Below are positions 16,950-20,418 of a stretch of 20,418 nucleotides of DNA, piece by piece. Made by a program: the position numbers and the translations under genes. Origin of the DNA: CAZDAM01 sp964503595 (GTDB lineage Bacteria; Muiribacteriota; UBA6191); the NCBI GenBank assembly GCA_964503595.1, contig CAZDAM010000062.1:1-20418 (forward strand), given 5' to 3'. Under the pieces are notes generated by a model. That model ran no database searches. It saw nothing but the letters and a program-made list of their open reading frames with translations, and was not told where the DNA came from. How positions within the stretch are numbered: the stretch's first letter is position 1; each line of letters begins with the position of its first letter.

Positions 16950-17402
16950 TCAACCAAAGCCCAGCTTGCGCTGGGAAAATTCGCCGGCGGCTCCGGAGGA
17001 AGAAGCGCTTGGAAAAAGACGATCCACGTCTTCGCGAAGATCACGAACACGGAATTTGATGTAATTTTCTTCGGCTTTTTCATCCATCACAACATCACCA
17101 TTGAATACCAGAATCTGCTCTTCATCCACCAGGAAAGTCAACTCAATCAGAGGGTGGCTTACCTGAGGCAGAAGATTTCTGAGAGCCTCAATGGTTTTTC
17201 TGAGTTTCTGAATTGAAAATCCCTGCTGGCGCAGCACCTTGGAGATTTTCAACTGAAACAGGTCAGTGAAGGTGTAAAGACGATATTTGGATTTACGTCG
17301 ATAGGACGGCTTGATAAAACTCGTCTTGTCCCAGTATTGAATCTGGCGATAGCTTATATCTATCACCCTGGCGACTTCCTTTGGCGTAAAGAAGCTTTTC
17401 AT
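16950..17402 (-). CDS. MerR family transcriptional regulator
   Basis: 150 aa. Residues about 4-72 form a MerR-type winged helix-turn-helix: FTPKEVARVIDISYRQIQYW, then KSKYRLYTFTDLFQL, with the arginine-tyrosine wing. Residues about 75-135 are a helix followed by a beta-rich segment with IELTFLVDEEQILVFNG, a C-terminal domain seen in MerR-like proteins without metal-binding cysteines; it has no Cys, so it is unlikely to sense metals through thiols. The tail after 135 is low complexity. The ATG at 17402 has GAGG at about 9 nt. It probably controls itself or the secreted-protein gene directly downstream. The effector is unknown. Confidence 0.9.
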   Translation of the reverse strand: MKSFFTPKEVARVIDISYRQIQYWDKTSFIKPSYRRKSKYRLYTFTDLFQLKISKVLRQQGFSIQKLRKTIEALRNLLPQVSHPLIELTFLVDEEQILVFNGDVVMDEKAEENYIKFRVRDLREDVDRLFPSASSSGAAGEFSQRKLGFG

Positions 17403-17430
17403 CGGACATTCCTCTGTTCAACAATGAATA

Positions 17431-17488
17431 CTGCGTCTGATCTGCGACTGTTGTTGCTTTGTTTTTGCTTTGCTGCGATTTGTCTGCG
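17431..17488. promoter_or_regulatory. Four phased CTGCG direct repeats upstream of merR
   Basis: CTGCG occurs at 17431, 17442, 17473 and 17484. Each pair is spaced 11 bp, and the two pairs are 42 bp apart, so all sites fall on nearly the same helical face. They lie 29-86 nt upstream of the merR start codon. The arrangement is what an operator for a cooperative regulator could look like, but the surrounding sequence is low complexity. Confidence 0.35.
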
Positions 17489-17831
17489 GTTTGTTGGAGT
17501 CCGAAAACCCAACTGATCCGATCTTCGGTCAAAACAAGGTGTCCTGTTAGCTGATCCCGTGGTGAAATCGATCTTTTTTTGTCTGACAAAATCGCCAAAA
17601 CACTGGACTGGAGCCACTTCCGGACGATTCCGTACAGAAAACATCCCGACCCAAACCAGATTCAACAAGACACCGTCTAAATCGCTACCATTCATTCGAA
17701 TCAGACCAAAGCTTTGCAACATAAGACGCTAGATTCACTATCCAACCAAGGAGCAAGGTCCCGAGCCCACGGAACTCCAACAACCATGGATTTCAACAAA
17801 TTCAAGCAAATCCGATGCCATATTCCATTTT

Positions 17832-17861
17832 ATTGTACCAGAAGATGCAAAAGGATCCCAA
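17832..17861 (-). promoter_or_regulatory. Weak candidate promoter toward merR
   Basis: On the minus strand TTGGGA (17861-17856) and TACAAT (17837-17832) are separated by 18 bp. The matches are 4/6 and 5/6. It would give a leader of over 400 nt before merR. Confidence 0.25.
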
Positions 17862-17892
17862 TACCCGACGATTCCGGCACATTCAAAAGAGA

Positions 17893-18693
17893 TCATCCAC
17901 GATCATGAAAAGCCCGCTTCTGACACATAAGCAAGTCAAGGTTTTCTTTTGGGAAGACTTTCATTTTTCCATGGACAGCATGAAAAAAGAACTCAACATT
18001 CCCTTCTGGACCAGAAACTTTCGAAAAGGCCACATTTTCAATGCCATAACCAAGTTTCTGGAGGAATTCGCAAAACGCACCGAGAGCATCCTGAACTACC
18101 CCATCATCCCGTACAACACCCTTACGGCCAATATGCTCCCGCCCGACTTCAAACTGGGGCTTGAACATGGGAATCAGGTGATGCCCCCCATCAGCAAGCT
18201 CCGTGACAACCGGAATCAGGTGCCGAAGAGAAATAAAAGATACATCCATGACAATTCCCTGGATCGAAAAAGGCAGCTGTTCCGGTTTCAGGTCGCGGGC
18301 ATGAAACTGCTCCAGACTGAACACCCTTTTATCCTGTCTGAGCTTCCAGGCAAGCTGATTGGTGCCCACATCCACAGCAAAGACCTGCAGGGCACCATTT
18401 TGAAGCAGAAAGTCCGTAAATCCTCCCGTAGAGGCTCCCACGTCCATAAAGCTCAGGCCCTCAACCGGAAAGTCCAGGGCCTGATGGACAGATTCCAGCT
18501 TGTCTCCTCCTCTGGATACATATTTCATCTGGTTCTTCAATTCCAGAACAGAATCCTCAGCAATCAGCTTCCCCGGCTTGTCCTGGCGTTGGGTGTCCAC
18601 CATCACCTGACCTGCCAGAATAAGGGCCTGGGCTTTCTGGCGGGTCTCAACAAGACCCTGCTCAACCAATAAAACATCCAGTCTCTTCTTCAT
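17893..18693 (-). CDS. tlyA: TlyA family rRNA 2'-O-methyltransferase (S4 plus FtsJ)
   Basis: 266 aa, typical for TlyA. Residues about 2-60 form an S4 RNA-binding domain (RLDVLLVEQGLVETRQKAQ). The Rossmann methyltransferase domain begins at about 61 with the SAM-binding motif DVGASTGGFTD at 84-94, DVSFISL at 150-156 and KPQFE at 178-182. Characterised members methylate cytidine 2'-OH in 16S and/or 23S rRNA; some family members were also called hemolysins. The frame is open to 18831, but that would run through the rpsI terminator and into rpsI. The ATG at 18693 has GGAGAAG and starts MKKRLD as expected. It lies just after the rpsI terminator. Confidence 0.95.
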   Translation of the reverse strand: MKKRLDVLLVEQGLVETRQKAQALILAGQVMVDTQRQDKPGKLIAEDSVLELKNQMKYVSRGGDKLESVHQALDFPVEGLSFMDVGASTGGFTDFLLQNGALQVFAVDVGTNQLAWKLRQDKRVFSLEQFHARDLKPEQLPFSIQGIVMDVSFISLRHLIPVVTELADGGHHLIPMFKPQFEVGREHIGRKGVVRDDGVVQDALGAFCEFLQKLGYGIENVAFSKVSGPEGNVEFFFHAVHGKMKVFPKENLDLLMCQKRAFHDRG

Positions 18694-18704
18694 GTCTTCT
18701 CCGT

Positions 18705-18745
18705 AAAAGAACAAGGCCCCCTGACTGCAAAGCAGAGAGGGGGCC
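18705..18745 (-). terminator. Rho-independent terminator of rplM-rpsI
   Basis: The stem GGCCCCCT/AGGGGGCC (18738-18745 with 18715-18722) is extended, after a small internal loop, by CTGC/GCAG around a 3-nt loop. The minus strand then reads TTGTTCTTTT (18714-18705). Only 11 nt separate the T-rich tract from the tlyA start codon. Confidence 0.9.
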
Positions 18746-18766
18746 AGAACAGCTTCCGACGTAGAA

Positions 18767-19171
18767 TCAACGCTTGGAGAACTGTGGACGACGCCGGGCT
18801 TTTTTAAGACCTGGTTTCTTGCGCTCCACAATACGTGGATCGCGAGTCAGATATCCGGCTTTCTTCAGAACGGGACGCAGATTGGGATTGTACTGGCACA
18901 AAGCGCGAGCCAAACCCAGACGCAGAGCACCAGCCTGTCCATGAGGACCACCGCCGGCAACTGTCGCACGGACCTCGATTTTGTCGAGAGTGTCAGTTGT
19001 TACCAAAGGATCCTTGGCCTCTGCAACCCAGATAGGGTAAGCCAGATAATTCTCAATGCTTTGACTGTTTACAGTAAATTTGGCTTCCGTAGAAGGGAAG
19101 ACCCAAACACGGGCTGCCGAGCTTTTGCGACGGCCGGTTCCGTAGAATCCCGAGGCTTTCTTCGTGGCCAT
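18767..19171 (-). CDS. rpsI: 30S ribosomal protein S9 (uS9)
   Basis: 134 aa. The N-terminus FYGTGRRKSSAARV and the basic C-terminal tail ending in PQFSKR are diagnostic; the tail reaches the P-site tRNA anticodon stem on the 30S head. The GGGPHGQAGALRLGLARAL segment is intact. The start ATG at 19171 has AAGGAG upstream. It begins 2 nt after the rplM stop in the conserved rplM-rpsI operon and is followed by a strong terminator. Confidence 0.98.
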   Translation of the reverse strand: MATKKASGFYGTGRRKSSAARVWVFPSTEAKFTVNSQSIENYLAYPIWVAEAKDPLVTTDTLDKIEVRATVAGGGPHGQAGALRLGLARALCQYNPNLRPVLKKAGYLTRDPRIVERKKPGLKKARRRPQFSKR

Positions 19172-19173
19172 GA

Positions 19174-19605
19174 TTACTCCTTGATCCTCAGTTCAGCTGG
19201 TTTTTGGGCTTCATGCGGATGCTCGGCACCAGCATAAACCTTCAGGCGACGATAAGCCTGACGACCCAGTACAGTGTTGGGAAGCATACCTTTGATAGCC
19301 TTCTCAATGACCACGGTTGGATTGCGATCCATCTGATCCTGAAAATTTCGTTCCTTAAGGCGCATGCCTGTGTGCCAGTAATATTTTTTCTGCTGGGCTT
19401 TCTTGCCGGTTACACGAATTTTGTCAGCGTTAATCACAACAATGGTGTCACCAGTCATTTGGTTGGGGGTATATTCGGGCAGGTGCTTCCCGCGCAGACG
19501 ATGCGCTATATAAGAAGCCAGCCTTCCCAGAACCACATCAGTGGCATCAACCACAAACCAGCGTGATGGAATTTCACTACGCTTGGCCATATATGTACTT
19601 TTCAT
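19174..19605 (-). CDS. rplM: 50S ribosomal protein L13 (uL13)
   Basis: 143 aa. WFVVDATDVVLGRLAS, GKHLPEYTPNQMTGD and the MLPNTVLGRQAYRRLKVYAG segment identify uL13, an early-assembly protein of the 50S subunit. The ATG at 19605 is preceded by GGAGG at about 8 nt; an internal ATG at codon 6 is less likely. It heads the rplM-rpsI operon. The upstream 140 nt must hold the promoter, but no strong -35/-10 pair is evident and no autoregulatory leader structure is clear. Confidence 0.98.
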   Translation of the reverse strand: MKSTYMAKRSEIPSRWFVVDATDVVLGRLASYIAHRLRGKHLPEYTPNQMTGDTIVVINADKIRVTGKKAQQKKYYWHTGMRLKERNFQDQMDRNPTVVIEKAIKGMLPNTVLGRQAYRRLKVYAGAEHPHEAQKPAELRIKE

Positions 19606-19749
19606 TACTCAATTTCCTCCGAAACAGATTCACTCACACACTACTGCTCGGGGCTTATTAGCGAGTGGTTTTTCGGTTCACCGACAATGTAAGGAGTAGG
19701 AGGTTACCCTGATAGACCATGAAATGCAAGACTTCTTGGTCTAAAAAAT
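19606..19749 (-). other. rplM leader/promoter region
   Basis: This 144-nt stretch has no gene. A TAATAA-like -10 lies near 19656-19661 on the minus strand without a well-spaced -35. A 7-bp inverted repeat TAGACCA/TGGTCTA (19715-19721 with 19736-19742) is present; its T-run is on the wrong side for a minus-strand terminator. Confidence 0.4.
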
Positions 19750-19979
19750 CAAGAATCTGAGAGCAGGACAGGGATTTTGTCTGAGAAAGGATCGAAACCA
19801 GGTCTACGTCAGCGGCATGTAGAAGAGAAATGCCGTCCTGGGCATTGTTGATGGAACGTTTTTGCCCCGGATCTGGTCCTCAAGTTGGAGGCGACCGTCA
19901 GACCAGAGGCATCATCAGATGCCCGGTTGATCTTTTTTCCACAGCCAATCCTCTCAAGGGATAGTTCTCGGCCTATCAC
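19750..19979 (-). pseudogene. Degraded flagellin N-terminal (D0/D1) remnant
   Basis: Minus-strand translation from 19967 reads ELSLERIGCGKKINRASDDA then SGLTVASNLRT, matching the flagellin N-terminal pattern ERLSSGKRINRASDDASGL-x-LR. The homology then jumps frame: the overlapping bases read QIRG in a second frame, and from about 19857 RSINNAQDGISLL, HAAD and SILSQTKSLS in a third, as in flagellin LR-x-QIRG-x-R-NAQDGISLLQTADGAL and SIL-x-R-x-x-LS. Frame 1 stops at 19808-19806. No start codon in context or C-terminal flagellin domain exists. It is therefore a decayed fragment (two or more frameshifts, both ends missing) of a gene that once encoded the flagellar filament protein. Homology upstream of 19979 may continue faintly. 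Confidence 0.75.
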
Positions 19980-20015
19980 GCAAATGTCATGCAGCTCTTC
20001 TGAAACAGAAAACAG

Positions 20016-20396
20016 GTGCAGATAAAACCCTCAAATTCCGCCTATCACTCTACACAATCACATAGCCGGAACGATTCCTTTCGTTTTGCCGGTTGGCAAT
20101 CTGTCACAGGACAAGGGGAAGACACAATTCTGGCCCAGGCCGTGAAACCCGCGCTGGAGGCGTCTGTCGCAGGCCGGAAAAGAAAACCGGTTCCGGCAGA
20201 GGTAAAACATGCTGTCAATCTGCGTGATCAGGGCCAGTGCACCTTTCACTTCAAGGGGAAACGCTGTAAAGGAAGGCGGTTTTTGCACATCCACCACAGA
20301 ACTCCGGTCTCAAAGGGCGGAAAGAACACGGTAGAAAATCTGATCACGCTTTGCTTCAGGCATCATGCTCTGGTGCATGAAAGAGGCCGGGAATAA
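20016..20396 (+). CDS. HNH endonuclease domain protein, possibly truncated
   Basis: 126 aa from a GTG start with a poor ribosome site. The C-terminal half is a clear HNH module: PAEVKHAVNLRDQGQCTF, GKRC, then LHIHHRTPVSKGG, NTVENLITLC and RHH. C75 and C84 with C113 and a nearby His are the expected structural zinc ligands; H93/H94, N108 and H116/H117 form the HNH catalytic set. The family cuts DNA nonspecifically or in mobile elements. The first 50 residues have no recognisable domain, whereas many relatives carry a longer helical N-terminal part, so this may be a 3' remnant that remains open. The adjacent flagellin relic makes decay plausible. A terminator follows. Confidence 0.7.
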   Translation: MQIKPSNSAYHSTQSHSRNDSFRFAGWQSVTGQGEDTILAQAVKPALEASVAGRKRKPVPAEVKHAVNLRDQGQCTFHFKGKRCKGRRFLHIHHRTPVSKGGKNTVENLITLCFRHHALVHERGRE

Positions 20397-20418
20397 AAAC
20401 CCGGGTTTCTTTATTTTT
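20387..20418 (+). terminator. Probable terminator of the HNH gene
   Basis: CCGGG (20387-20391) and CCCGG (20400-20404) form a 5-bp GC stem with an 8-nt loop, followed by GTTTCTTTATTTTT to the window edge. It overlaps the stop codon of the HNH gene. The stem is short, but the T-rich tail supports it. Confidence 0.65.

Larger units (their letters stand above)
17403..17892. other. 490-nt gap between tlyA and merR
   Basis: No convincing gene in any frame. The merR-proximal part is rich in CAAA/CGCAG on the minus strand and carries phased CTGCG repeats. A candidate promoter lies near the tlyA end. No terminator is visible after tlyA, so read-through towards merR is possible. The rest shows nothing I can name. 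Confidence 0.6.

Noticed and set aside
17399..17722. 107-aa minus ORF upstream of merR
   Set aside because: No ribosome site, no recognisable features and low-complexity composition; it overlaps the merR start.
17815..18672. 285-aa plus-strand ORF
   Set aside because: It is antisense to tlyA and has no protein-family features.
19715..19742. TAGACCA/TGGTCTA inverted repeat as a terminator or attenuator of rplM
   Set aside because: The stem is 7 bp with a long loop, and the T-run precedes it in the transcribed direction.

Overview
The window comes from a Gram-negative bacterium of moderate GC content. It encodes an outer-membrane beta-barrel and several proteins with Sec signal peptides, and a degraded flagellin fragment shows flagellated ancestry. 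The Bat aerotolerance-type cassette, the RNase Z-like gene next to class II fumarase, the DUF5522 protein and a tRNA gene without an encoded CCA would all fit a Bdellovibrionota/deltaproteobacteria- or spirochaete-like genome. The sequence alone does not settle the phylum. Most genes lie on the minus strand, packed with 1-17 nt overlaps; three are on the plus strand near 9.8-12.0 kb and one at the right end.

Region 1-5094 (minus) is one tightly coupled operon: MoxR AAA+ ATPase, DUF58 protein, a one-pass membrane protein in the DUF4381 position, BatA (VWA) and a BatB-BatC fusion (VWA plus TPR) that runs off the left edge into an Asn-Gln repeat encoded by a perfect (GGTTCT)9 tract. Region 5112-9755 (minus) holds a terminator, fumC, an RNase Z-like metallo-beta-lactamase protein, an outer-membrane barrel protein with a TTG start and upstream TATAAT, and a DEDDh exonuclease fused to a WYL-like domain. 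Region 9815-12059 (plus) has two overlapping secreted proteins of unknown function, a YedF/DsrE-like protein and tRNA-Val(GAC). The tRNA abuts the stop codon on its left and overlaps the stop codon of the convergent gene on its right.

Region 12057-14981 (minus) contains a 76-aa protein with its own terminator, then cysS, a DUF5522 Cys-rich mini-protein, a membrane-anchored NERD nuclease-like protein and a small acidic helical protein, coupled by short overlaps or gaps. Region 14982-17892 has two large non-coding gaps, a MerR-type regulator and a secreted protein with a C-terminal CXXCH motif. Region 17893-19605 carries tlyA downstream of the rplM-rpsI ribosomal protein pair. Upstream of rplM lies a frameshifted remnant of a flagellin N-terminal domain, next to a short HNH endonuclease gene that may itself be a fragment.

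Most of the window is housekeeping. The points most worth a second look are the flagellin relic, the exonuclease-WYL fusion, the BatB-BatC junction that appears to retain the old BatC signal peptide, the squeezed tRNA, the degenerate YedF-like protein beside two unknown exported proteins, and terminators placed directly in front of the next co-directional gene. I found no CRISPR array, insertion sequence or defence island.
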